DNA of 26,793 nucleotides. Origin: Chara braunii. Taxonomy: Eukaryota; Streptophyta; Charophyceae; Charales; Characeae. Shown here piece by piece: positions 10,760-19,378 of this stretch (positions within the stretch are counted from its first letter, which is position 1; each line of letters starts with the position of its first letter). The stretch is taken from assembly GCA_003427395.1 (NCBI GenBank), contig BFEA01000251.1, positions 271,603 through 298,395 on the forward strand, read 5' to 3'. Both the position numbers and the translations under genes were made by a program. The notes beneath the pieces were generated by a model, which was given only the letters and a program-made list of their open reading frames with translations, was not told the DNA's origin and ran no database searches.

Positions 10760-11046
10760 TAAAACTGCTCGTACCCCCTATGCTACAACGAACGAGAAAC
10801 GCCCTCGGCTGGTCCACCTCTGCGATTGCAACTGATTAACTTTCGTACTGTGGTGTGCCTCGCGTAGGCCCTATCCTGTCGTAGGGGCTCGCGAGAGGTA
10901 TGGCTGGCGCACTCGGTCGAAGCGGCTTGCTGAAACTCCATATATATTCGCGATGAGGATCAAACCAACTCCTGCGTGACGTGGCCGGGAGGGTCCCGCC
11001 CTGCCTTGCGCGGTGCCGGACCGATGCGCTCGACACCGGTACGATT
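10760..11046 (+). repeat. LTR-like segment, inverted relative to 14.1-14.5 kb
   Basis: Three blocks match the reverse complement of the 14.14-14.46 kb region in the same order. Near 10770-10830 the shared core is cgaacgagaaacgccctcgg. Near 10858-10912 the shared pieces are ggccctatcct.tcgtagggg and gtatggctggcgcactc. Near 10977-11035 they are ggagggtccc and cgctcgacaccg. Since the 14-kb copy reads as part of a minus-strand LTR, this one is an LTR fragment from a related element in plus orientation. It stops a few bases from the end of the protease frame, which suggests an insertion or a rearrangement joint. Confidence 0.75.
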
Positions 11047-11057
11047 CCGGTGGGATC

Positions 11058-11951
11058 TTAGAAGACGTCGCTGAAGGAGTCAAGAAGGTCGGAGTCTACA
11101 ACTTGAATGCGTGGGTCCAGTGGCACTTCCGTTGCTGGGTCGTCGAGAGGAGGGAGGGCGTATAAAAAGAAAATGCCTATTTCTTCCACGTCTTGCAGTG
11201 CGATCGAGTTGCAAATGCTTTCTGTGGAGACCACGTGATAACCAATCCAAGGGTGAGGCAGAGGAACCGTGCAATGGGTGCATGAGACAAGTATCTCGTT
11301 CCGATCACGAATGTGAACGGTGCGGTGATAGAAGTTCACCAGGTGGTCCCCGCTTCGCAGCCTCGACATGCCCAAGATCATGTCAAACTTGGTGTCCAAG
11401 ATGTCAAAGGACATGACCTCACGTGCGTGAGGGGTAGTGTACACGGGCACCACGTCAATGCGCTGGTCAATAAACTTATGCGTGTGACCATCGGCCAATG
11501 TGACTCGTGTGGGCTGCGACGCCCTTCGAAAGCACGCGCACCATGAAGCGTGGTTGATGTAGTTATAAGTAGATCCACAATTGATCAAGGCGTTGCAGGT
11601 CGCCTTTCCGATTTGAATGCGGATGTTAAGTAATGGAGCATCGATGTCGTCATGCCGTTGTGTGGTGTACTCACAGTCGATGTTCACAATACACTTGCAA
11701 AGGTCAACAACCGCTACTCCGTCGCCCGTCAATGGAGTTGCCGCTGCAGCGTGCAAGTATTTGCGTAGCTCCACCATCAAGGAGTTGCAATGCAGTTCCA
11801 GCAGCGAACCGGATGGGAGAAGAGACAACCATTGGAAGTCTTTCGTCGTCAATGGATCGAGGTCCTCAAGTATTGACCACACCGAGAAATTCTCAGATGA
11901 TAGTGTCGGTGATGAAGCTGGTTCACTCGCCAATGGTGATGAAAAGTGCAT
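11058..11951 (-). pseudogene. Ty3 retropepsin-like protease with mutated catalytic Asp, 3' truncated
   Basis: A 297-codon uninterrupted frame. A retropepsin fold is indicated by ALINCGSTYNYI at residues 121-132, the position of the family's D-(S/T)-G catalytic loop, followed about 65 residues later by FDMILGMSRL (residues 189-198), the ILG motif that closes the domain. The catalytic Asp is Asn here (residue 124, codon aat), so the enzyme should be inactive even though the frame is open. The protein ends DSFSDVF, the usual linker just before RT in Ty3 polyproteins. A stop follows directly, and RT is missing because the LTR-like arm at 10760-11046 begins there. The initiator Met is only the first in-frame ATG; in an intact element this would be part of a gag-pol polyprotein continuing from 12.0-13.75 kb. 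Confidence 0.82.
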
Positions 11952-12014
11952 ACCTGAGCGCCGTGCAAATGGAGAGGTAAGTCCAATGGAGCGACCAACT
12001 GGACAACATAGTCT

Positions 12015-13755
12015 TTAAAAGTGTCCCGACTCCCAAAGACTCACGACATCTACATGCGCCCCGGACGCGTAGGAGGTTGCTAGCAAGGCAACCGTGTCCG
12101 ACGGGATGAAAAGTGGAGTTGCCTCACTTTCCCGGGCTTCGTCGTGGGCGAACGTCGTCTTTTCCCTTGTCAGGGCATTGAGTCGGAGTGTGCTTGGTGT
12201 TGTTGCACCAGAAGCAACATTCGTACTTTTGGCAGAGCTTGTATTGCTCCTCCGTGAGATTAAATTTCGCCCATGGCAGGTTCGACTGTCCGACTTCCGA
12301 CGTCGGCGCTGGTTTCGCCTTTTTCTTTCCTCTGGTGTTGCATCGCAGCGAAAGGGCATTGACTTGGCTTCCTTCACTTGGCCCTGAAGTCGATTCTGGG
12401 TCTTATTCTTGTCCATTTGGTTGGACTGCAGCTACTGACTGCATCCTTGGTCCTTTGCCTTTGTCCACAAAGTTCGGTTGTCCGGTGTTTTCGTTAGCAG
12501 TGCGTCGATTGTGTTGTATGAGGAAGTGTGCTTGCATGACGATTGAGCGCTCCACTCGTCCCAATGCTTGCGTCGAGGAGTCGAGTGAGCGCTTGAAAAA
12601 CTCGCTACGAATGTTTGCGAACAAAGTTCAGATTTGGAATGGCAACAATCTTTTGCCATTCATTCAAACCATTCGCGCGTCGGTTGACTCTCTTGATACA
12701 TTTGAAAAACTTTATTGATGCCCTTGGCGACCTCGTATTGGACAATGAAGCGCACTTCCGTTAGAGCTCCGATGGTGTCCCAGTCCAACTTGGTGTACAG
12801 GCGGTCCATATTGACTCCTTCCTTGACCGCTAGGTGGTTGAGCCAGACTTGGCACGCACCGGTGGTGTTGAGGTAGAGTGTCGTGAGCTTGAGATGCTCG
12901 GGGATTTATCGGAAGCTTAATTTCATGGTAAAACCTTGCTACCATGTGAGAGGATCTTGCTTGGGGTAGTCGTCGAACTTCTCAATATTGAAGTTTGGCA
13001 TCTTGAGCGGACGTTGCTCGCCACTATCTGATGTTCGCTGCTGCAGTGTATGAAGACTGCTGATCAACGAAGCAAGCTGGTGATTGATTGTTGCTTTTTG
13101 TGAATGTGCAAAGGTCGTGGATGGTGGCGACCACATGGTCGATCCGCTTCTCTAGTTGTTGTGTGAACGGTTGGTGGACTCGAGGTTCGCCGCTAGGTGT
13201 GGCAATGCTTGTGTTCTCCAATTCCTTAACGCGGGTGTGAAAACCGCGGTTGGTGCTATCTTGCTGGTCCCCGTTCCTGTCATTTACCCGAGCAAAGCGC
13301 GACAGCTCCTGCAGCTGCCAATTGCACGTTGCTATGAGTTGTGCAATCATCATGGCTACTTACTCCTTGGTCTTCTCTGGGTCCGTCGCTTTGTTGTTGT
13401 TGTCCGTTAGTGCGAACTGCCATTTTCTGAGTGTTGCCTCGTAGTCCATCTCTCGCTGTTGCAACGTCGTGCGGGCGACCCTCCTTAATTGGTTGATCGT
13501 CGTTGCTGCTTCAGCCTGTTGTCGTCATTGCTCCACTGCTGCCTGTTCGGTTGAAAGGATGCGCGTGGCGTCGACTTCACCACGACACTTCGTCTCTTCG
13601 GTGATGAAGTCCAAAAAGTTGGCCACGCGGAGTTGATAGGCCTCAACGGTCTCGTTGGGCGCTTGCCCTGTTAGGCCAGTCAAGCCCAGACCGGGTGCCC
13701 CTCGAGTTGAGCTGCCCGCAGGTGAGCTCCCTTCGCCTGCTGCTGCTGCTGCCAT
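12015..13755 (-). pseudogene. Ty3 gag (capsid and CCHC zinc knuckle), frameshifted
   Basis: Gag starts at 13755 with MAAAAAGEGSSPAG and stays open to 13525. It continues after a stop in further minus-strand frames: an LQELSRFARVNDRNG segment near 13310, MPNFNIEKFDDYPKQDPLTW ending at 12939, and the capsid-like core IPEHLKLTTLYLNTTGACQV near 12850-12900. A later stretch includes VERSIVMQAHFLIQHNRRT. The nucleic-acid-binding zinc knuckle CFWCNNTKHTPTQC (CX2CX4HX4C, all four ligands present) is at 12175-12216. In an intact element Gag forms the particle that packages element RNA. At least four frame changes or stops make this a fossil. Strand and order match the downstream protease at 11058-11951. 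Confidence 0.85.
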
Positions 13756-13879
13756 GGTTGCGACTGCCGGCTGCTGGCTTTTGATAGTAGGTGGGTGACG
13801 TACGGCAACTTCAGATGATGTCAGTGCCGAACTTCGTTGTTTTGCGAGTCGTGCGCTGCGTCAGAGCATTCAAGTTGTT

Positions 13880-13950
13880 GATGTGGCACTTGCTGACATG
13901 ACACTGCTGACGTGGCACTTGCTGACATGACACTTGTCGACGTGGCAGTT
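13880..13950 (+). repeat. Short tandem repeat, 14-15-bp half units
   Basis: Alternating (g)tggcacttgctgac and atgacacttg(c)tgac units, about five in a row, lie between the LTR-like segment and the gag start, that is in the element's 5' leader. Confidence 0.75.
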
Positions 13951-14119
13951 GAAACACAATTCAGAGAACAATTTTCAATCTCTTTGTTTGACACTAATCA
14001 ACAGGAAAAACAAATGAAAAAGAAAAAGATCTCTTTTTATTTTTATTTTTTTTGTCGATGTGTCAAGCAGGCATGGGTAATATTTAGTGCTACTAAGCTA
14101 ACCCTAACGTGCTAGTGAC

Positions 14120-14883
14120 CTCAATCCTTTGAGCGTGGAATTTTCGGATTTCTCGGTGTCGAGCGGATCGATCCCGCCGAGAGGGACCCTCCTGGCCGCG
14201 TCACATATGATTTTGCAGGACTTGTCGCATAGAGCGTCTGCCGCTTTGGCTGAGTGCGCCAGCCATACGTCTAGCAAACCCCTACGATAGGATAGGGCCA
14301 TGCGAGGTATGACTTACCTCTACGTGTGGGAGTTGTCACCATCCCTTAGGTGGGTATATCCCTGTCGAGCTACCGAACCACCTACGAAGGCATTTTGTAT
14401 GCAGTTGCAGAGGTGACCCGACCGAGGGCGTTTCTCGTTCGCTGTATCATAGGGGGTACGCGTGGTTAACACCCGAATGGGACCCCCGCGCGAACCGTCA
14501 CCCGAGGCGCTGATCTTTCAGACGCGATCCTACATCGGCCACCAGGGCCGTCCACCTTTTGGCTTCACTATTCTCTTGTCATCTGTCGCGCCCTGCTTGC
14601 TCAGTTCATGGCCCCTCGGGTCCTTGCCATGATGAATTCGAATGGCCCTCCTTGCCCCATGCTATGCCCCTATGTGCTCACGTCCTGTCACTCACTTGCT
14701 TGCCATTGCCGGATCCTTCACTCTGCTGTACTCAGCCAATGACATAATTCCTCCCAGTCCTAGTCCTTTATCTTTTCTCTCTCTCTTGTCTCCTTTCTCT
14801 GAATTTCTCTGTCATGCACAACTTGGCTATATATCGGCTCTCAAGTATCGGGACGTTATTCGGGATTCACAGGTCCCGGCACA
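14120..14883 (-). repeat. Candidate LTR of the gag-protease element
   Basis: On the minus strand the segment begins TGTGCCGGGACC at 14883, directly after the purine tract GAGTGGGGGGAA (14884-14895). It runs towards gag, which starts at 13755. Its inner part (about 14140-14460) is the arm homologous to 10760-11046. The LTR's far end is not defined: I find no clear CA terminus or a standard tRNA-primer site before the leader, so the lower limit is approximate. The other LTR of this element is not present in direct orientation. Confidence 0.5.
14825..14835 (-). promoter_or_regulatory. Possible TATA box within the LTR
   Basis: On the minus strand GATATATAGCC lies about 50 nt inside the LTR start. 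Its composition suits a TATA element, but the position is closer to the LTR start than usual and short TA runs are common in this window. Confidence 0.2.
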
Positions 14884-14895
14884 TTCCCCCCACTC
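14884..14895 (-). promoter_or_regulatory. Polypurine tract at an LTR border
   Basis: GAGTGGGGGGAA on the minus strand is followed by TGTG. The same tract, with similar sequence before it (tgaggagatc here, tgaggacatc there), occurs at 17361-17372. This indicates that both are 3' ends of related Ty3 internal regions. The tract primes plus-strand DNA synthesis in LTR retroelements. Confidence 0.6.
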
Positions 14896-15119
14896 ATTCA
14901 CGATCTCCTCATTGCACACCAGTCTTCTGTCAGTAGGGGGGTCTGGAGGGATAGACGGGAGAGAGGGGGTGGGATGTAATAGGTAGTTAGTTTGTCAGAG
15001 TTCTTTTTGTCTTTTCTTGTTCCTTTCCCAGACTCTCTTCTAGTCTCCGCTCCTTGGGGCGGAGAGGGGTGCGTGGGGGGGTCAAATTCTCTTTTAGGCG
15101 CTCCTTCAAGGTTCTTCCG
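14896..15119. other. Purine/pyrimidine-skewed spacer
   Basis: By position this would be the last internal sequence of a minus-strand element, but only tgaggagatcgtgaatgag next to the purine tract resembles the 17.37-kb copy. The rest is G- or T-rich and uninformative. Confidence 0.35.
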
Positions 15120-15399
15120 TCTCATTCATCACCCTGAGTACATCAGGCCTTTGGTCTAATTCATCACCCTTAGTACATCAAACCTTTCGTCTCATTCATC
15201 ACCCTTTGTACATCAAACCTTTCGTCTCATTCATCACCCTTAGTACATCCAACCTTTCGTCTTATTCATCACCCTTAGTACATCAAACCCTTCGTCTCAT
15301 TCATCACCCTTAGTACATCTAGCCTTTCGTCTCATTCATCACCCTAAGTACATCAGACTCTTCATGTCATTCATCACCCTTACTACATCAAACCTTTCG
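15120..15399 (+). repeat. 35-bp tandem array, eight units
   Basis: Eight units of exactly 35 bp with consensus tctcattcatcaccctta, gtacatcaaacctttcg. Each differs from its neighbours by a few substitutions and none by an indel. A ninth decayed piece (tctcatttatcactcatt) follows at about 15411-15428. There are no unique spacers between the repeats, so it is a minisatellite and not a CRISPR array. Confidence 0.95.
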
Positions 15400-15526
15400 T
15401 GTCCTCTTATCTCATTTATCACTCATTCTCAAGAAATCATTTCCCGTGCCTTTCATGGTCATTTTGCTAGGCCTCTTGGGTCATTCTCAGCTATTCCTTG
15501 CAACCTCTCAATCTGTCCTGCCGACT

Positions 15527-15534
15527 TTCTCAAC
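15527..15534. repeat. Left target-site duplication (ttctcaac)
   Basis: Eight bases immediately before the terminal CTATGAA. They are repeated exactly at 16764-16771. Confidence 0.95.
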
Positions 15535-15655
15535 CTATGAAACACCCGCGGACGATCTCAGATGGCGGACGCAGATGGAGCCTCGTCCGCGGCCGACCTG
15601 GTCCGCGCCGCGGACCTGATTTTACCAAAAATTTCCTGAATTAAATAATAGGTTA

Positions 15656-15679
15656 ATATATATATATATATATATATAT
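15656..15679. repeat. (TA)n microsatellite
   Basis: Uninterrupted TA repeat next to the hairpin stem inside transposon copy 2. Confidence 0.9.
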
Positions 15680-15714
15680 GGGGTTGTAGGGAAGTTTAAG
15701 CCCTACAACCCCAT
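15678..15714. repeat. Perfect 14-bp stem hairpin inside transposon copy 2
   Basis: ATGGGGTTGTAGGG (15678-15691) pairs exactly with CCCTACAACCCCAT (15701-15714) across the 9-nt loop AAGTTTAAG. Confidence 0.9.
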
Positions 15715-15972
15715 TTTTGTTTTTTGGAATCAGACTTTGTTTAGGATTTTTAAAAAATCAAAAACTAAATTCGATTTCAAGAAAAAAAATATATATATAA
15801 AGAAAAGTTGGATTTTTGTTTTGTCATTTTTTATCATGAGATATATGGTCCCTGAGTTCACCTGTATTTTTTTGGAAATGAATTTCTGTTTTTTGTATGT
15901 GTATGAGGTGTTTTAAAAAAATGCAGATGCAAAATTTGAAAATAAATAAAGAAAAAACTTCAAAAAGGGGGT

Positions 15973-15993
15973 TTGATTGATTGATTGATTGAT

Positions 15994-16038
<45 letters not shown>
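15973..16038. repeat. (TTGA)n then (GT)n microsatellites at the left gap edge
   Basis: TTGA repeats cover 15973-15995 and GT repeats 15999-16038. The GT run ends at the gap, so its length is a minimum. Confidence 0.95.
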
Positions 16039-16148
16039 NNNNNNNNNNNNNNNNNNNNNNNNNNNNNNNNNNNNNNNNNNNNNNNNNNNNNNNNNNNNNN
16101 NNNNNNNNNNNNNNNNNNNNNNNNNNNNNNNNNNNNNNNNNNNNNNNN
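16039..16148. other. Assembly gap (110 N)
   Basis: Unknown bases between a GT run and an A run. The GT run continues on the far side after the A run, so the gap probably reflects a collapsed or unresolved microsatellite and its size is not reliable. Confidence 1.
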
Positions 16149-16174
16149 AAAAAAAAAAAAAAAAAGATTGTTAG

Positions 16175-16215
<41 letters not shown>

Positions 16216-16259
16216 TGTCGCCGCTGCGCCCTCGCCGGCACGCGGACAACGCACTTGTG

Positions 16260-16292
<33 letters not shown>
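16149..16292. repeat. A run and two (GT)n microsatellites right of the gap
   Basis: A run at 16149-16165, GT repeats at 16178-16212 and again at 16263-16292, separated by a GC-rich 50-bp stretch. Confidence 0.9.
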
Positions 16293-16296
<4 letters not shown>

Positions 16297-16324
16297 GGGC
16301 GCATGGTGGGTGGCGGGGGGTGCT

Positions 16325-16355
16325 GCGACCCCTCCCCCACCACTCACTCACTCAC

Positions 16356-16422
<67 letters not shown>

Positions 16423-16470
16423 TGGGGTGGGGCGACCCCTCCCCCACCAGTCAATCAATCAATCAATCAA
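16325..16470. repeat. (CACT)/(CAAT)n blocks with an 18-bp direct repeat
   Basis: CACT then CAAT repeats run 16341-16421, and a second CAAT block 16451-16470. The sequence gcgacccctcccccacca precedes each block exactly (16325-16342 and 16432-16449), so the blocks look like an amplified compound repeat. The CAAT blocks are the reverse complement of the TTGA repeats at 15973-15995, so they could pair as a long stem around the gap. Confidence 0.85.
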
Positions 16471-16763
16471 CGAAAAAAAAAAAACAAAAAAAAAACGCGT
16501 TCTTTTTTTTTTTCTTCATTTCTTCTCGTCAGCAGCCCACCCCCCCCAACCAAAAGATGTTGTTTTTTCATTTTTTTTTTTGTGGGGGGTTGGGGATGGG
16601 GATGCGCCGCCGAATGGCGCTTCCTGAATCCCGGACCCCCCACCCCTCTGGCCGCCACGTGGCGCCAAAGCTGCGCGTCCACGCAGACGGGTCCACGGGC
16701 TCGCGGCCTCGTCCGCTGCTGCGGACTTGGCCGCGCTTGTCCGCCGCCGCAGGGGATTCATAG

Positions 16764-16771
16764 TTCTCAAC
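16764..16771. repeat. Right target-site duplication (ttctcaac)
   Basis: Exact copy of 15527-15534, directly after the terminal TTCATAG. Confidence 0.95.
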
Positions 16772-16857
16772 TCCTTCTTAGACAATTCGTTGTATGGCTT
16801 CTCTGGTCATTTCTTAGGTATGTGTCCAAGTCAATTTCTCATACAATTTCTTTAGGC

Positions 16858-17290
16858 GATCTTGCTAGGTCTTTCTCAAGTCCAAGTTCTCATCAATTTC
16901 ACATGTGTCTTTTTCCGGACACTTTGCCAGACTTTTTTCAAGCCCAAGCTCCATCAATTTCACATGCATATTTTATGTGGAGATCTTGCCAGGTCATTCT
17001 CAAACCCAAACTTAATCAATTTCTCATGCATATTTTCTATGGACATCTTGCCAGACCTTTCTCAAACCCAAGCTCAATCAATTTTACATGCATCTGTCTC
17101 TGGACATCTTGCCAGACCTCTCTCAAGCCCAAACTTAGTCAATTTCTCATGCATCTTTTCTTTGAACACCTTGCCAGACTTTTCTCAAGCCCAAGCTTAA
17201 TCAATTTCTCATGCACCTTTTCCATGGACATCTTGCCAGACCTTTCTCAAGCCCAAGCTTAATCAATTTCACATGTAAATTTTCTCGAAC
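16858..17290 (+). repeat. 62-bp tandem array, seven units
   Basis: The anchor ttgcc(a)g recurs at 16862, 16924, 16986, 17048, 17109, 17171 and 17233 (spacings 61-62). The consensus order is gacatcttgccagacctt, tctcaagcccaagctta, atcaatttcacatgcat, cttttctatg. Because 62 is not divisible by three, the plus-strand open frame through it reads each unit in a different frame, so it is not a protein repeat. More decayed copies extend left to about 16790 and, beyond transposon copy 2, into 15430-15530. Confidence 0.9.
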
Positions 17291-17360
17291 CCATAGCAAC
17301 CTTATCCATTTGACTGTTGTTCTTTTTATTGCACGTTTTTTCATTGGTAGATGACACACC

Positions 17361-17372
17361 TTCCCCCCACTC
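17361..17372 (-). promoter_or_regulatory. Second polypurine tract and LTR start
   Basis: On the minus strand GAGTGGGGGGAA is followed by GG and then TGTGTCATC. The 12-bp tract is identical to the one at 14884-14895, and the sequence before it is also similar. It marks the 3' end of another minus-strand Ty3 internal region. The LTR that should follow runs into the 62-bp array within about 70 bp. Confidence 0.55.
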
Positions 17373-17700
17373 AAAATGTGATGTCCTCATCGCACGACAG
17401 ATTCTCACTCGGAGGTACGGAACCTTGGCCCACCAACTACGTCAAGAACGCCGTTCCACCTGCTCCTAGAAGGAAGGGTGATCGGTCCTTCTTCGGCAAA
17501 TAACACCTCATTCTTTTACTTAGTCTAGTCTTTTGCTCTTACTATACGGGTGTCATTGTTGAGGTACCACCTCACTTCTGGCAGGTAGGTCCAGTCCAAG
17601 CCTCCCAGGATCAGGTCTTGCGGTAAAAGCACCCCCCGCGAATCGGTCCTCCCGAGTGCTATTTTCTTGGATCCGACCTCTTCCTTTCAAGCGAGTTGGG
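17373..17700 (-). pseudogene. Probable 3' end of a Ty3 pol, decayed
   Basis: Just upstream (minus sense) of the purine tract a frame ends ENLSCDEDITF and stops, which resembles the end of the chromodomain found at the C-terminus of some Ty3 integrases. A longer open stretch in another frame reads LGGLDWTYLPEVRWYLNNDT near 17550-17610, with stops soon after. No integrase catalytic motif can be placed. The call rests mainly on position next to the tract and is tentative. Confidence 0.35.
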
Positions 17701-18390
17701 ACTCTCTTATTTGTCTAAGAGTGCAATTACGAAGACATTGCGGTTAGTCCCGGAACGGTTGTAATGATCCGGCAGGGCAGTGTCAGTGTCTTGTGGTGGG
17801 TGCAGACTCCACCCAATACATCGCATGGCCCCTCCCTTTGGACAATGCTGCTCAACTTAATGCGAGTGACCTTGGTTCATCCCAAGCGGCCACGCCGCCC
17901 CTCTACGGTATGGCGTGTGGTTGGGGAGAGCAAATGAGACTAGCAAAAGAATGGTTCCTCACCCGTTTGGTTTCACACCCTTTGACGTTTAGGTTCCCAA
18001 CATGAGGCGCAATTTGAACTCCCCGACTAGAACTCATTGTCGGAGTTAGTTCCGGACGACGAGCATCAATCAAAGAGAAAGGTGCATTGGTCTCTTAACC
18101 CTTATCCTTCTTTACGAGGAACAAGTTGCACTGAGACTTTCCCTTAAAGGGTAGAGGTCCTGGGGTCACGGTGCAAGCAAGCACCGGTGTACCCCTCTTG
18201 CTGAGGCCTGAGACTGGAAGAAAAAAAAAAGTCATTCCAATGCTATTTTCATATCCTTTCCAATCCGTCTAGGACCCCCTGATATGCAATGCAGTTTCCA
18301 GTTCTTAAACAATTCCGTAATGCAAACTCCAAATCCTTCAAACTCAACCCCTCTCAAACAATCATGCAAGAGGACCCTCGTAACTATTTC
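17701..18390. other. Unassigned, possibly decayed retroelement
   Basis: No domain is recognisable on either strand. An A run at 18221-18230 is not preceded by tRNA-like promoter boxes, so I do not call a SINE. Confidence 0.35.
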
Positions 18391-18579
18391 CAAATGACCC
18401 TTATCAGAGTCATTTTGCCATTTCTGGTCGAACAACCTTGTCAGGGTCATTCTTTTTCATCTCACCGAACAACCTTGTTAGGGTCGTCCTTATTCATTTC
18501 AATCGAATGACCTTGTCAGGGTCGTTCTTATCCATTTCAGTCAAACGACCTTGTTAGGATCCCTCTTTTTCATTTCAAT
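18391..18579 (+). repeat. 38-bp tandem array, five units
   Basis: Units start at 18391 (diverged), 18429 (37 bp), 18466, 18504 and 18542 with consensus cgaacgaccttgtcagggt, cgttcttattcatttcaat. It is non-coding: the period is out of frame and stops are frequent. Confidence 0.93.
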
Positions 18580-19378
18580 GTTAGCGCCCGAGGGGGTGGG
18601 CCTCGAGGACACGGCTCCCGTGTTTGTCTCAGAGGTTAGAAAGTGGTCATTTTACGTGCGTTTTGTGCGTGCCTTTTCTTTTCCATATACTGGCAATACA
18701 TGTCATAATCCTAGTATCTTATATACACCCGACTTATTGTCTAGTGCTCGGGTTGAGGCTTGCAACCTCAAGCAACACTAGCCCACCCGACCGTTTAACC
18801 ATGGCGGCACACTCGTGGTTTTCACTCTTTCTGACCTCTCAGGCTTCTTGCTAGTTTCAAACTCATTTATGACTTAGTTGGATTAGGCTCCTAGGGAAGA
18901 GGGGTTCTCACGCCTCCTTATCCATAAGTCCCCTAACCTCTGTTGTACTCGACCGACACTCAATGCCTTGCTCCGATCGTCAATCCGAATTCATAGTCTC
19001 TTTTCCAAGGTGCAATCTTTGTCTCGTTCAGGCTCACAATACAACCATTTCAACTTGTCTCTTCCTCATATCCTTTGTCATCGTTTCGCACATGGTTTTC
19101 CTAAGGTAACTTATTAAGAAAGTAGCTGAAATACTGTTTTCTAACTCATCTAGGCATAATCCTGACCCTTGTCCCGCTCATTTCTAACAGCTTATTCATA
19201 CTCTCCAAATTTTGTCACTTCAATATTGCAAAACACAACTTCTCTCCAAATGCTTATTTGTTGTCATCTGTCCTATAGCGCTTGGCCCCCGTTCATCCTC
19301 CCTTTCCATTGGCCGTTTGACTCCCAGGCCAGAGGCCAGGATTTCTCTCTTTCTCCTCGCAATTTCTTGCAACTCCTT
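18580..19378. other. Unassigned region
   Basis: No recognisable product. Short plus-strand frames of 76-109 codons lack domains. Minus-strand sequence near 19290-19378 (KELQEIARRKRENPG) may be a decayed continuation of the reading frame that ends at 19379. Confidence 0.35.

Larger units (their letters stand above)
15535..16763. mobile_element. Non-autonomous DNA transposon, copy 2 (contains the gap)
   Basis: The left end is identical to copy 1 over 20 bp (CTATGAAACACCCGCGGACG) and the reverse complement of the right end starts CTATGAATCCCC, as in copy 1. It is flanked by a perfect 8-bp duplication, ttctcaac. Near both ends GCGGAC/GTCCGC recurs, about five times on the left and three on the right, including the inverted pair at 15601-15615. 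The interior holds A/T-rich sequence, a 14-bp stem hairpin, TTGA, GT, CACT and CAAT microsatellites and the assembly gap, so its true length is unknown (1229 as written). No transposase is visible. The long plus-strand frames over the microsatellites are artefacts of low complexity. It lies between the 35-bp and 62-bp arrays, inside diverged 62-bp-like sequence. Confidence 0.92.

Noticed and set aside
10741-10830. Possible tRNA gene in the GC-rich stretch shared by the inverted arms
   Set aside because: No cloverleaf pairing and no GGTTC-type T-arm; the shared sequence is better explained as LTR.
11617-12018. Plus-strand frames opposite the protease and gag
   Set aside because: They are antisense shadows of the recognisable minus-strand protease and zinc knuckle.
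12712-12945. 77-codon minus-strand frame in the capsid region
   Set aside because: The frame beside it gives the capsid-like IPEHLKLTTLYLNTTG; this one is its shifted shadow.
15120-15399. CRISPR-like regular 35-bp repeat
   Set aside because: Repeats are head to tail with no spacers, and the context is eukaryotic retroelement DNA.
15999-17262. Long plus-strand frames (up to 331 codons) rich in Cys-Val, Asn-Gln-Ser-Ile and Phe-Ser-Pro
   Set aside because: They run through GT and CAAT microsatellites, N bases and the 62-bp array; the apparent protein repeat changes frame in each unit.
18181-18230. SINE with A tail
   Set aside because: The A run is present, but no tRNA-like A and B boxes are found upstream and no flanking duplication is evident.
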